Assembly: GCA_025602915.1 (NCBI GenBank)
Contig: JAHLJZ010000030.1
Span: 186,001 to 250,000 of the forward strand
DNA from: Paraphysoderma sedebokerense
Taxonomy: Eukaryota; Blastocladiomycota; Physodermatomycetes; Physodermatales; Physodermataceae
Length of the DNA stretch: 64,000 nt
Reading direction: 5' to 3'
Shown piece by piece: positions 1-12,578 of the stretch. The notes under the pieces are model-generated. The model did not search any database. It was not told the origin of the DNA and saw only the letters and a list, made by a program, of their open reading frames with translations. Within the stretch, counting starts at the first letter, position 1. Each line of letters starts with the position of its first letter. The translations under genes were made by a program, and so were the position numbers.

Positions 1-2109
1 AAGTTAAACTCCTGACTGTACTTGTTTGAGGAGCTGGCACTCACCGACATTCTCTACATTTAATCTTAGGACGGCTTCGATTCTTATCTCGGAATAAATC
101 AGACAGATTCGAGTTGTACTGAGGACAATCTGATTAGTTTAATCCCTTCGACATCCGTCGACCTCGTCAGAACACTGCAAGAAACCATTATCTCCAATCC
201 AACTAAAACACTCCTACCAGACGGACTCATTACCGCTACCAATGTATCCAGCGGACATCAAGTTATCTCTATGCTCCAGGCAACAAATTTCAATTCATCC
301 CTAATTTCTGCAAGGCGTCTGACAAAACGGGCCGATCCCCTCAAAAGTCCGGGTATCGCTAATGTCGAAACTGGTTGCTATTATCAACTCAGAAGTTTAT
401 TTTTCAATACCCCGGAAACAATTTTAAAAAATCTGTTTATCAGAGGATATTACTTCATGTATGAAGCATATTCTCTCGCTATATTTGCTGGGATCTACAT
501 CGTCCTCAGTTTGGCAACGCATCATATCTCTCTTCCAACCGATCTTGTCATCCCAACCTTAATTATTGGTAAGACCCAAATTTGCCTATGGTTGGGCGTA
601 GCACACACTAACGTTGGACTCTCATTAGGAGCTGCGTGTGGAAGGCTTTTCGGGATCGCTGTTAACGAATTCAAATTCCTAAGCGGACAAACTCTAGTTG
701 ATCCAGGTATATCGCTTTCTTCTTTACTTCATGCTATTAGCGCATGCTAACAACGACCTCCCAAGGCGCCTACGCCCTAATTGGTATGAGTGCTTTCTGG
801 GCAGGGACATCTCGTTTGCCAGTTACGATTGCATTGGTAAGTTCCTCCAGTATTAGGATAAATGCCAACTCCCATCTAAGTACTCTTTTCCCCATGCAGG
901 TTTCGGTTGAGATGACGAATGACCCAAATTACCTCCCTGGCATTATTATTGCTGTATTTATCGCAACGATTGTTGGTATGTTGCTTTGGTTACTTTCCTC
1001 CGTCCTTTCTGAAGATGAACGAGCCATTTTGCCGTGTTGTTAACTCATTATTTTTTCTTAGGCAACTACTGCGGTGAATCTCAGTATCATGAAGAAATTG
1101 TTGAGATGGGGTTACCTTTCTTACCGCAAGAACCTCCTCATGAATTGCACTTACAGAAGGTAACGTCGAAAAACAGATGAAAGTTTCCACCTACTGTTGT
1201 TAATCCTGCTTTATCTTGATATTTTCATAGGTGGAATCGATTATGACCAAAAATCCCATCACCGTCAAACTCAAAGACTCGAGGTCTAATCTTCGAGCAA
1301 TTTTGGATGACGAAGAACACAGTCACAATGGATTTCCCGTTGTTGATGAAAAAGGCAAACTTCGCGGCCTTGTTCTACGTTGTCAGGTTGAACGTGTGCT
1401 GAGTCCTGACATATTAACATCTTTATCCAACATCGCCATAAGAAGAGAAAGTACCGCTTCTCCGAGATTTGGACCCACAAAATTCGCACCCAATGTTGAT
1501 GGTCCCGATCATGTCGTAGTTCCATTAGATGATGCCAATGGACCCAAAACTAATAGCACTGATTCTGCCTCTCCTAGTTCGTCTCTGTCGTCGCCAGTTC
1601 CCAATGAACGAAATAACGAAAATGGTACTTCTACACAATCTGATATACCGTTCACGCAATCTCCAAAATCAAGTCCACCAAACTCTATATACGAGTCGAA
1701 TCAGAATGATCGAGTTCAAAATCACCGATTGGAGATTGACACCCAACTGTCCCCTTCTCCTTTATCCCCATCAATGCATTTATCACCACCTTTCCGCACA
1801 CGTACTTATTCTCGTTCCAGATCTCCGTCTCCAATGTCGTCGACGGACAACCTGAAAGACGAAGTTATAGATTTAACAAATGTAATGAATTCAACGCCAG
1901 CAGTTTGTTGGCCCGATAGTAGCGCTAGTAAAGCTTATTTAATGATGAGAATGTTAGGTGTAAGACATATCGTAGTGTTGGATCGAGAAGAAGGTCACGT
2001 TTGCGGAGTTATCACTAGAATTGATTTTACCAGCCATATGAGTCATGGAAAACATGGAAAAATTGAGCACTTTGCTGATGAGCATGATAGTAATCCTGGC
2101 AAGTTGTAA
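1..2109 (+). CDS. CLC-family chloride channel/transporter with CBS domains (5' end outside window)
   Basis: This is the C-terminal part, about 570 residues, of a voltage-gated CLC chloride channel or Cl-/H+ exchanger. The window opens in an intron, and the first visible exon starts near 70 after a TTAG acceptor. Later exons start near 629 (AACGRLFG), 764 (GAYALIGMSAFWAGTSR), 900 (VSVEMTNDP), 1062 and 1231. Matches to the family are the helix blocks LPTDLVIPTLIIGAACGRLFG and AYALIGMSAFWAGTSRLPVT, then two CBS halves: SIMTKNPITV with GFPVVDEKGKLRGLVLR, and later MMRMLGVRHIVVLDREEGHVCGVITR. The two halves are separated by a Ser/Pro-rich, poorly conserved insert of about 150 residues. A long polar loop lies before the first membrane block shown. 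Fungal relatives (Gef1 type) act in Golgi, endosome or vacuole membranes; that location is inferred. The gating glutamate region is upstream of the window. Confidence 0.9.
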
Positions 2110-2297
2110 ATTAATGTAATTTATCCGTATTGAATATGCTATAGAAACTGTTGCAATAAATTCTTATTTCAAACTTTTAAAATTGTCGAGCTATACAGTA
2201 AATTGACTCTTACAAAAGCGTAACATATCAATATGTATTTATTTAATAGTTCTTTCAACAACAAAGTGCGCAAGTTCTTTACTCAAATACAAAATAC

Positions 2298-4190
2298 TTA
2301 TGATAACTGATTGCGATACATAGCTTCTTGCGCCACTTGAATTTCATCAATTTCAGGAGCTAAAAGAATGCGGACAAGTAAGATCAATACATTGAAACCG
2401 CTCCACAACATGCATAAGTAAACGAAACCTACCCAATTCAGTAAGTAAATCTGCAGCCTTCTTGTAGTATTCTACTTGGGCATTCACCAAATCAGCCAAA
2501 TTTCTTAAAGGTTCCGGACTCTCGATACATCGTTTCATCAATTCTTGAGCCTCTTCGACAGCATTGACAAATGTGTCTTCTGCTTGTTCTAATTCTACTC
2601 GAATTTGCTCGATTTTTGCGGGAGGTGCAGATTTAAACTGCAACATGCATCAAACAAGATTTTTTAAGTAACAAACAGCGGCACTGAAACTCTCATGAAA
2701 CTTTGTATACTTACTCTGGATTTCACGGCATCAAGGTGGAGACGAGTCGTTTGGACGTTGCGACGAGCACGCTACGAGCAGATCAATGTAAGTATCACCT
2801 TTCCATCGAACGTACTAAACAGCTATCACAAAATGGCCATACCATTGCGAATTGAATATTGTTATTCAAAGTGGCGCTGAATGGAACGGTGAACTTTTGT
2901 TCGACATCTTTATCCTGAAAGCGTTTATGTAAGTAAGGCAAGCAGAAAATAGGACTCAAAGTGAAAATTCAATACCATTTTCGTTCTTGCATCACCAATC
3001 TTTTCCTGTGCGAGACCGTACTTTTTAAGAGCGGCACCAAGGGGTTCACCTTCACCGATTAATTCCACTCCTATCAAAGCAATTCGTCAAATAATGAAAA
3101 CACAACGGGAAGTACTTTGTGGATGAGTATCGTGGCAGAGCTAATAAAACAACAAAAGAACCTACCTTGCAATGAAGCAGCAGCAACTGCGTGACTGAAG
3201 GTACCAGGATGGACTAACTGAGGATGTTCAGCAAGTGTGGGTGAAGTGGGAGGGTTTTCTAGCGATAAAGTTTCCTTCACTGATCGAGTGATTTCACCAA
3301 ACGTCTCTGCACGTAGAAAGTGTATCAAGTCAAAAAGTCAGAATAGAATAAGAACCGATATTTTAATAATGACGAACACAAACCACCAACAGCAGGAGGG
3401 AGAAAAGAGTCATGCTTCATGAGCTTTAACAGGGAGGAATGAACATGGCGAAGAGCGTCCACTTTCTATGAAACATTTGTTGATATGTTAGTTGTTATAT
3501 CGGCAATTTTTGCAAGAGGAAGACGTATTATTACCCTTTCTAACTCTGTATCACCGATTGTTAAGAGTAACAAAAATATAACAAAAACACAAAACACATC
3601 ACGTTAATGGACTTGTCCCAATGACGAGGCCAATAGTCTGTCCAAGGAAATGAAGATAACTTCACCTTTATAATCAGCAGGCAACTCTGTTACATCTTCT
3701 GCTGTACCTAATTTCTCTTGTGCATACTACAGGTCGAAAATTAGCGAGTGACAATGCAAAGATAAAATGAAGTTGAGTTAATATTGGTGGCTGAATACGG
3801 TCTCCAACGTCAAAACTAATGATTATGATGAACGATCATATGGCTGTAAATTCTCCATTATCATAAATAGAGTCTACAGGCAATAGTGAATAACTCATGC
3901 GGAATGATGATGTTGCAGCGGATCAATCATCAAACCCTTGGAGTTGTGCTTCAATCAAGAACTGCACCTCGTATCAATATTGTAGAGAAGCGAAACTCTC
4001 TGTCTTCCACAGGCCCACAATATTTAAGCACCATCGTACTAAGGGAATAAACAAATAGTGCAGTAGTTCTCTGCATTTAAATTACCTGCTTAACTTGGCC
4101 GAACCCACGTCCAATATCCTTGGTCAATTGCGAGGCCAGAGGGGTGAAATTGTTTTTGAAAGCGGAAAACGATTCAGAGAATTTATCCAT
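2298..4190 (-). CDS. BAR-domain protein (endophilin/Gvp36-like fungal family)
   Basis: Predicted membrane-curvature-binding BAR protein on the minus strand, split into many small exons. The start at 4190 gives MDKFSESFSAFKNNFTPLAS, the usual opening of this fungal BAR family, and exon 1 ends at 4086 before GTAAT. A middle exon near 3660-3730 reads YAQEKLGTAEDVTELPADYK. The exon near 2440-2646 carries the coiled-coil core ending SPEPLRNLADLVNAQVEYY, and the last exon gives PEIDEIQVAQEAMYRNQLS before TAA at 2298-2300. BAR dimers bend membranes in endocytosis and Golgi or vacuole trafficking. No SH3 domain follows, as is usual for this family. Exon edges between 2650 and 3660 are less certain. 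Confidence 0.8.
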
Positions 4191-4558
4191 GTTTGGAGGA
4201 CTGAGAAATCTCTGATATGATAGGCGATTGAAAACTTTAATATCCTGTAAAGTGAGCAGGGATAGTTAATGTGATGAAAATCAAAACTCAATTTAAGCTC
4301 GGGCATGCCGAGGTCAGTAGGACAGGGCGGAGGGAAAAAAGATACTACATAGGAAATCATATTTACGAATAGCAATCACAGAATAACGGACAACCATGTA
4401 CATAATGTGGGTTTATGTTCAAGTTACATTATATTTTGATGGTTTCCGCCATCTTTCATGGCTATTCTCCCTTTCTATGATTCTACCCAGTGATGGCTAA
4501 TCAAACAGCAATACCAGCTATTTGCAATTATTTTGATCATCACAATATTTAAGAGTCC

Positions 4559-7500
4559 TCAATATCCCAAAACTAACATCAGCCCGTATCCAGCTGTCAT
4601 GATACATCCCCACACGGCAACACTTCCAGGAACACCAGCTTTGACGAAATCCAACGTAGACAAGTAGGGTGTGCCGGTTGCGTCCTCTTGCGCAATAGCG
4701 TTCATATTTGGAAAACCACTAAAACATTTGAATAGTCAGTTTTCCGAAAGAGTCACAAACGCTTCAGAAACAAAATTACCTGATGGGCAATCCCATAGCT
4801 CCAGAACACATGAGAGCCGCACCCATTACCAGCAATCTCGGATGCGGATCCTCCAAACTCATACCCACCTCTCGTACGACCGGCAAAACAATCAAAGCGG
4901 CCACCGTATGACTAATGAATGTTGCTACCACTAACATCAATGTGCAAAATACAAGCAACACGAACCAAACAGAGTATCCTTCAACTAAGTTTTTGATTGC
5001 CAAAGCTATTGTTTTCAATAATCCAGAATTGTCGACAGCTCTGCCAAGGGAAATACCGCCCATGGCAAGGATAATGACCGTCCAAAGGAAATTATTAAAA
5101 TCTTCTTTGGTTAAAATACCGAACCCGAAGAAGACAACGAGAGGGATGATAGCGATGACACCCATATCTCCAAGTAAGAACTCCAATTTACTTTCCAAGC
5201 ACCACAGAAGAATCGTGACTCCTATTTCAGTTAAACAAACAGAAATGATTAAGCATATGCGTAAGGCGCATTCAAAATCTAGCAACAATCATACCTGTGA
5301 CGAACAAAACGAAATATTGTGTCTTGTTAAACTTCTCATCAGTTCTTCGTAAATGATAAATATGCGGAGTAGCGACATGGGGTTGGTAAATAAATAGAAG
5401 TAACAGCCAAACAATGATATCGGATAGTATGCTGATCGGAAGAGCTACCCAAAACCATTGAAGCCAGGTTGGTTCCGGTTTCATGTTTTCAATGGCAATA
5501 ACTGAAAAAGAGCGAAATCAGTCAGCAGACCATACGATCCGTCATTTCGGAGATTAAAATACAATACCATTTTGTGGAGAACTAATTGGACTCGCCATGC
5601 CGCCAATCTGGTAAATGAACGATGTGTTCAAATTAATACGAGTATGTTGAGCAGATTCAACCTTCTACATACATTAGATGCCAGCGCTATACCAAGAATT
5701 AGAGTCTGGGCGAAAGAACTGTTTGGTGGAAGAGTACGAAGAATAGGCTTGAGGGAAAAGAGAGTTAATACTGCATATCTCATGGTACATTCTAAGATGG
5801 GTTACACACTTGTATTAAAGAAAAGCACAGAACCGGTGCTGCAACGTTACTAATCCACATGCTAGCAAACGTTGCGACAAACATGTTTGCCAAAAGTACC
5901 CAGATCGCTTTGGTACCAGCTTTCGCTAGCACACTTGTTGCTACAATTTTTGCAATGTGATGTTTCGATAAAGCCGCAGCAATCGAGAATCCACCTAATA
6001 ATAACATAATGACGGGGGAGAACATGGAGGAAAAGACGACTTTTGTAGCATCGTGTGCCGGAAGGGCAATCCCTGTGATAGGATCTTTCATCACGCGGAG
6101 TGCTGTCGAACGCAGAACGAGAATTCACGTTAACGAATATGGTCATATCCAGGATCGATGAATATAAAATTCAACTTACATATTACGAGGAACGGTATAA
6201 GCATCGAAGTTACAAAGAGAGGTATCGTCTATAAATAGATTCATGTCAGTCAAGAACTAAGAGTTTATAAGGATACCCAAAGTCAACCTCACCTCAGTCG
6301 CCCAAAGCGCAGACGCATAAATCAAAATAGAGAAACATTTTTGCTGTTCCGGAGTCTCAAATATCTTGATGTTTGATAGAACAATAAATATCACCGTCAA
6401 CAGTGTAAACATAAAATACTGTCGATTGATGCGGGGGAACAAAACAGTCATTCCCATCATTTCCTTGCGAACAATTTTTGGGCGCTCTTCTCCTTCTGCT
6501 TTGGCGACACCAAGAGCGGATACTTTTCTTTCTTGACTAATCATGTCTCTCCATACTGTATTCCTCTCGTAAGCAATATGCTCGCGTAAGTTGGATTTTA
6601 GTTCGGAAACTGCAGCTTCATAATCATTGTTTGTACAGATTTTGGCGTATATATTTTCAATTTCGTGTATTTTGCTTCCTAGATTTTCTTGAACTTGCTT
6701 TTGGAAAGGATACGAAACGTCGACGATATTCGTCATATAGGCATTTCGGGTCTCATTTCGGGTGATTTTATCATATTTTTTGAGGATTTTGGAGAAACCG
6801 GTGTGATTCAGATTTACATAATCTTTAAGCTCGTTCAAGTTAACGAATAAATCAGTGGCTCGACGGCAGAATTTCTGTCGTTGAGAAGCTACGGATCTAC
6901 TCGACCAGATATAGGTTTTCCTCGAACCAACTGGTGTCGCAGGTGCCGAAACAACTCGAGCATGAGGAGACGAGAGACCATCGTCTTGATTTCGGGGAAC
7001 GGATGTAGATAGTAAATCGTCGTGACTTGCCGATGCAGGGAAACTAGTAACCTATGTAACGACTATAAGTATCATATCGGTACTATAAGGCGAAATGTCT
7101 TGACTAACCGCATCCTCATCCTCTGACAAATACGACGATTCCCGATTTCTTCGATTGGGAGAAACCGTTCCGTCGAATCTAGCGGGAAATTTCATTGAAA
7201 AATGACCATGTCCCAATGTAGCTTCATAATTTTCTACGTAAGCAATATCACTTTTCAAAGACTCCACAGAATCGAACATTTCCTTTTCAATTTTCAAGTA
7301 AAACGCTACAATCTTCTCTAACTCATGATCTAGAGCTTTCATAAAAACATTGCTCGTTCGAAGGGAGGATGTTGACGAGATGAGTGGTTGCGCAGCTTCT
7401 TCTTCAGTGGGCGCTGGCTGTTCGATATCGGATACACCACCGAAGTATTCGACTTGAGCATTTTGTTTCTCGAGCTGGTATATGAGTTTCTTTAGATTCG

Positions 7501-7684
7501 AATAAGCGAGATAGTTGTCTAATGTTACGGATGAATGAAAAATCAATTAGTCATTCACACCTTTTCAGGTAGTCCGTCACTTTCGGTCTCGGTAAGATAA
7601 TTGTACGATTTAAATCCATGGATGCGTATACAAACCAGTCCACTCTGGAACGGAATTCAGCGTAAGCTGATGTGAGAATTTCAT
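4559..7684 (-). CDS. SPX-domain low-affinity phosphate transporter (Pho87/Pho90/Pho91-like)
   Basis: Membrane transporter with an N-terminal SPX domain and a C-terminal anion:sodium symporter (DASS/SLC13-like) domain. Exon 1 is only 49 nt (7684-7636) and gives MKFSHQLTLNSVPEWT. It joins at 7518 to DNYLAYSNLKKLIYQLEKQ, the classic SPX start. The SPX lysine patch that binds inositol pyrophosphates is visible as FSKILKKYDK near 6790. Membrane blocks follow (near 6400, 6000 and 5270-4780), including VVATFISHTVAALIVLPVVR. The last exon contains NMNAIAQEDATGTPYLSTLD and GVPGSVAVWGCIMTAGYG, with TGA at 4559-4561. SPX domains gate transport according to phosphate status. Whether it acts at the plasma membrane (Pho87/90) or vacuole (Pho91) cannot be told. 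Intron 1 uses a GTTTGT donor. Confidence 0.9.
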
Positions 7685-7944
7685 GGCAAAGTTTTATTAA
7701 ATTTCTCAATAATGCCGCCTCTCGGGATATCAATAAAGTAGTCAATGTTACTAAAGTTACTTTCGAGTTGAGACGGAATTCCTTTTTGTTGTGTCACACG
7801 GGAAAGGGAGTCTGTCATCACCGAAGCCGCATCGGTCCTTTGCGGGATCGACACTAGACTAGAATTCTGACGCAGCAATAAATTACCACCGAAATACCGA
7901 GAGTAAAGGGTGGGATAGAGATTTAGCTCTGGAAGGAATACCAT
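7681..7944 (-). other. Upstream ORF of 87 codons ending on the SPX transporter start codon
   Basis: An open frame begins with ATG at 7944 and its TGA (7681-7683) overlaps the ATG of the phosphate transporter (7682-7684) as ATGA. No homology is recognised. It could be a translated upstream ORF, part of a longer 5' leader, or chance. Confidence 0.3.
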
Positions 7945-8912
7945 TGTCTTTGATACATCATGCTCTGTATTATTTCAAAAATCTCATGGGACCACCAAGA
8001 TACATTTCCACAATACACTCAAATGAGCAATTTAAATTACGTTTGCGCATTTTGGCAAATAAAACCTGCAATGAGCAAATTAATATGTGGAATGCAAAGT
8101 GCAAGGAGAAACCCAAATCGCCAAAGAAAAAATTAAAGTGATTTCGGTGCAACAGAAAGCTGAATAGAGGCAAGGCCCGAGCGCCAGAAACTGAAAATGC
8201 ATTTTCATAGTATGTCGGGTGTGATTTCTCAATCAGATGATTTGGCTAATATCATAGCAAATATCGTGTGATGAGCGCTTAATTCCTGCAGAATCAGGGA
8301 ACAATTTTGTACAATTGATCTTTTATTCTTTTTTATCTGACAAACTCTGCACATAATGACTGAAAAACCCTGCCGAAAGTTATTCGCGGCGCGCCCGTTT
8401 TTGCCGCATCACCGACACGCTAGTCTCGACAGATTGCAAAAATTCCAATAATTCCCGCGGTCAACGGATGCGGCGATGGATCATTAAAAATAGCAAAACT
8501 TTGTTGTGGAATGATGCAAGCGCTCAATCGCCGCTCTGTTGCCGGCACTAGTGCGGTCCTCGCCCTGCTCCAACAAACTTTGGGAATTCTTTGGATCTTA
8601 TCGGGCTCTCTGAATTCATGCGAATAGACCCTAAATATTTTTTGGTCTTATGACATCCCCCTCGGAGATTATTTCTGTGCATAACCGGTTTTCCTGTGCT
8701 CGCCTGCCTGCTGAACTTGTATCTGATTGCTAATGAAATCGGACCGGACCGTCTATAAAAGAAAGCCATGTCCCCTCTTTTGCTCCATATCAATTCTTCG
8801 CTGGTCGAAACAACTTGTATAGAACTTTATAGACAGTCTTCTGATTTACTTTCAAATCTCAAAGTCCTTAAATACTTCTACATCTCTCCTCTATAAACAC
8901 AAATATCCTACA
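7685..8912. other. Divergent intergenic region, transporter to protease
   Basis: About 1.2 kb between the divergently transcribed SPX transporter and the protease. Apart from the upstream ORF (7681-7944) and the TATA box at 8754, I see no gene. Short open frames in 7944-8173 have no recognisable content. Confidence 0.6.
8754..8760 (+). promoter_or_regulatory. TATA box of the protease gene
   Basis: TATAAAA lies about 155 nt upstream of the protease ATG at 8913. A CT-rich leader (TCTTCTGA, CTTTCAAATCTC, CATCTCTCCTC) follows, which is typical of strongly expressed fungal genes. Assignment is from position and sequence only. Confidence 0.55.
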
Positions 8913-10482
8913 ATGGCAAAATTCTCCGCTATCCTCCTTGTCGCTATTGCCCTCGTTAACTGCGGGGCTCTTGCTCAAGTTATCCCTGATCAATATATCG
9001 GTAAGTCCCTCTTCATTCTTTTGGAGACTATCGAGTCCATGACCTAACTCTGCGTGTCTCGTATTATAGTCAAACTTAAGTCGGAAACCGATCTCAAGTC
9101 CATGAACAAATGGCTCACCAGCACTATGCGTCGTGTCGAAGCTTCCCGCCCTGAATTCCGTTCTTTCAGCGAAAAGCTTATGCATACCTACGACATCAAC
9201 GGTAACTACAAAGGTTACGCTGGTAAATTCAGCAAAGAAATGTTGGAAGAATTGAAAAACAACCCCAATGTCGTCGCTATTGAACAAGACGCCGTTGTCA
9301 AGCTGTACGATGAACCCAGTCAACAAGAAGGAGCCACCTGGGGTTTGTATGCGTAATGCGAATCAACTAATCTTGATGTATTATATCTAACATAAATTTC
9401 TCATCATGGCAGGTCTTTCCCGTGTCAGCCAGAGAACCAACCCCGATCTCACCAAGCCATATGTCTACCCTGCCTCTGCCGGTGAAGGTGTCACTGCCTA
9501 CGTTATTGATACTGGTATCAAGCTAGACCATCCCGATTTCGAAGGTCGTGCCGTTTTCGGTTTCAAGGCAAAGCCCAACTACGGTGAAGATGGTAACGGC
9601 CACGGAACTCACTGTGCTGGTACCATTGGATCCAAGACTTGGGGTGTTGCCAAGAAAGTCCAACTTGTTTCCGTCAAAGTTTTGTCCGACTCTGGCTCTG
9701 GTTCTTATGCTGATGTCCTCGCGGGAATCAACTGGGTTGCCAACGACGTCAAGAACGGAAAGAAGAAGAATGTTGCCAACATGTCCCTTGGTGGACCCAA
9801 GAACCAACAACTCAACGACGCCATGGAAGGTGATTATCCATTGGAATCCGAACTTTTAAGCTTGAATTGTACTGACTTTGATTTATCTCAATAGCTGCTG
9901 TTGCTGCTGGTGTCAACTTTGCGGTTGCCGCTGGTAACGAAAACCAAGATGCTTGCAAAGTTTCCCCCGCTAGTGCAAAGGGTGTAGTCTCAGTTGCTGC
10001 ATCTGACAGAACCGACAAGCGTGCAAGTTTCTCCAACTGGGGTGCTGGTTGTGTTGATCTCTTCGCTCCTGGTGTCAACATTGAATCTACCTGGAACGAC
10101 GGCAAAACCGAAACCATCTCTGGTACCTCTATGGCTTCTCCTCGTAAGTGTTCAACCTTTGTCATAATGTCATTGTTCTTGGTAGTTTATGAACAAAGCT
10201 GACATTCTTGATTTTGTAGATGTTGCTGGTGTCTTGGCTTTGATTGTCGCTCAAAACCCCAACCTCTCCCCTGCCGAAATCAAATCTCTTCTCCTCTCCC
10301 AAACCACTCTTGATGTTATCAAGGATACCAAGAATGCCCCCAACAAATTGGCTTATGTCCAAACCGGTAAGTCGACCCCACAACCCACTCCCACCGAACC
10401 TCCTACCCCCACCGCCGTCCCAACTAATCCCCCTACCCCTACCCAAACCCCCAATTGCCCATGGTGGAATCCTTTCTGTTAG
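8913..10482 (+). CDS. Secreted subtilisin-like serine protease (S8A, proteinase K type) with I9 propeptide
   Basis: Extracellular alkaline protease precursor of 429 residues in five exons: 8913-9000, 9070-9342, 9413-9829, 9895-10143 and 10220-10482. All phases join cleanly. Signal peptide: [21 protein letters not shown]. An inhibitor I9 propeptide follows, from [13 protein letters not shown] to [13 protein letters not shown]. The catalytic triad is visible as Asp in [15 protein letters not shown], His in [13 protein letters not shown] and Ser in [16 protein letters not shown]; the oxyanion Asn is in AVAAGNENQ. After the catalytic domain comes a Pro/Thr-rich linker and a nine-residue end, NCPWWNPFC, instead of a further domain. 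Codons mostly end in C (GTC, GCC, AAC), unlike neighbouring genes, which fits high expression. Intron 2 uses a GTTTGT donor. Confidence 0.95.
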
Positions 10483-11096
10483 ATTCAACCCAATAGACAA
10501 TTGATATAGAAAAACACAAGACTGTAGAATGAAATGCATTGCATAATTCATGTCCGATAGAAACACAAAAGGAAAACTGTTACGTTGACTTTTGTTATAC
10601 ACCCATCAAGAATGTATATTTTTCTTTATCAATTGTTATTTTGGTTTGAATTGTATGATATTATGTAGTGTATAACGATATCCAATAGATCAAACTCACA
10701 TTTGTCGTGTTTGAAAGTCTTCTCCTGTTTTCTACCCATTTTTCGTTTATTGTGTCTGCTATTGCATTGATTATAGTATACTATATGTAGGACATGTAAA
10801 TTATTCGCGATACAGAGAGCTACTTTTTTCGTACATATCGTCTTTTGATGCCACTGCTGTTGCAATCGTTCAAATTCAACTCGAGAAAATTGAACCTCGT
10901 GGTTTCTATGCACAGTCATTCAGAGCAATTAGGGTAATATTTCTATTGCAAGTCATAATTTATTATTTAAAGAGCTCAATTATTGTCCAGGCTCAAAAAT
11001 CATCGAACACAATAAATATAATTTATGTACATTTCCTCGTACATTCATAACTTAGACAACCAATCGAACAAACAACAAGGGAAACGATTCTAACAA
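10483..11096. other. Convergent intergenic region
   Basis: AT-rich 3' flanks of the protease and the unknown minus-strand gene. One 96-codon minus-strand frame (10629-10919) has no recognisable content. Nothing else seen. Confidence 0.5.
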
Positions 11097-12335
11097 TCAA
11101 GTTCGTCTTTCGAACTGTCCAGAGATAATATTGTATCCTCTTTCATTTGAGTTTCTTGCAGCATCAAGTTTAGCAGCGGAAATACGGCCCGCGAATGAAC
11201 GATTGGGCGAAGTCCACTCGGATTCGAGACCTGAAATGATGTTAAGTAAATCAAGTCACTCGGAGAATGAACAATAAATGAACTCACCAGTGACGATATC
11301 AACATGTTTCGTTTGTGAAGTTTTGCTCATCTTCCCATCTAACGGTACTTTTTTAATTCTGTATTTATTCCAGTCTTGTTCCGCTTCACCTTCTAATTCG
11401 TCGATGTCATAAGATGGTGATTCTTGCCCGCTACGATAATCCTGGGAGTGACTATCTTGAATGTAACCATGACTTTGAGCTTCGTAGGGGATAGGAGGAA
11501 GTTTTTGACGTTGAGAGAAAGAAGCGTTGTATGAGGATACAAATTCATTCTATTGAAAGTTGTTAAATCGTGGATTCCACAACGACAGGAACGGTTTGAG
11601 GGGAAGTCGATTTAACGGTTTACCTTGTTCTCCATCTGTGCCCATTCAGCTGGTCTAGCGTTCTTTGCTCTGTTTTTAGCATACTCGGCAATAGCATGAG
11701 GTTTAGTATTCTATAATTTTGAATACCACGTTAATGTCTTACTTCGCACATGTTGATCTGGGATTTGCTGGACGTGAACAAACTAGATTTCCAGTACGTA
11801 CTTTGGAGCGTTGATGGCTGACATATGAAGACTTTGCGGTAGAGACTACTGGAGCTTCCGATCCCATCTGTTTTTAGCATAAGAACCATGACCATATCAA
11901 AAACATAAATGAATTGAATGAAACGAATGTGTCAAGGAAGGAAGCAAAAGGCCAATGTGGTACATAAAGCATATCCACAATAACGAGGTTCAATGATTAT
12001 TGATTCAAACAAATACGTTTGTTTAAATATCATTGGTTTATTATGTCAGTAGTTTTAAGTTCAGATACAAATGAAATGTATACCAAAATAATGTTTTTGC
12101 CATCACAAACCAACCAATTGATTGCGGTTCAAAATTTGTCAGATTATTGTACAACAATTGAAATTTGATGATTATTTGAAGGGTATATACAGAAATTATC
12201 AATAGTTTGATTAGATACAAGGATGCCAGGGAAGCGAATATCCCTTGACTATCACCAGATTTGGTAGCAGTTTAGGCAGTTTGAGACAGAGCGAGAATCA
12301 ATGATATATACCTCAGGATTCCAAGCAAGAGACAT
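11097..12335 (-). CDS. Hypothetical protein, small, hydrophilic
   Basis: A minus-strand gene of at least five short exons that join in phase; I do not recognise the product. Start at 12335 gives MSLAWNPE. The next exons give MGSEAPVVSTAKSSYVSHQR, then NTKPHAIAEYAKNRAKNARP, then NEFVSSYNASFSQRQKLPPI and a long acidic/polar stretch. The final exon reads GLESEWTSPNRSFAGRISAA and ends RGYNIISGQFERRT before TGA at 11097-11099. It is about 200 residues, charged, and has no signal peptide or membrane segment. The basic N-terminal part and the conserved-looking NIISGQ tail suggest a binding or scaffold protein, but no function can be assigned. Consistent splice sites and phase make it a real gene. 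Confidence 0.65.
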
Positions 12336-12578
12336 AATTGATGAATTTTCTGCTTAAATATGGCTACTCTAGCAATATATGTACTGGTGGGGAAAGATGA
12401 AATAAAGTAGATCAAGATATATCAGAGGAGGGAGAGCGAGAATGATGAAAATCTCGATGGAAATCTTTTTCGTTCCGAGTCGCCTGTCGTTCCCTCATTC
12501 CGACTCGTTGTATTTTGATTTGATTTGCATTCCTTATTCTCGACATATATCAGTCAAACTCAGCGATTGATAATTGAA

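Noticed and set aside
8868-9326. Antisense ORFs of 152 and 117 codons across the protease gene
   Set aside because: They mirror the C-ending codon bias of the protease exons, cross its introns and show no motif.
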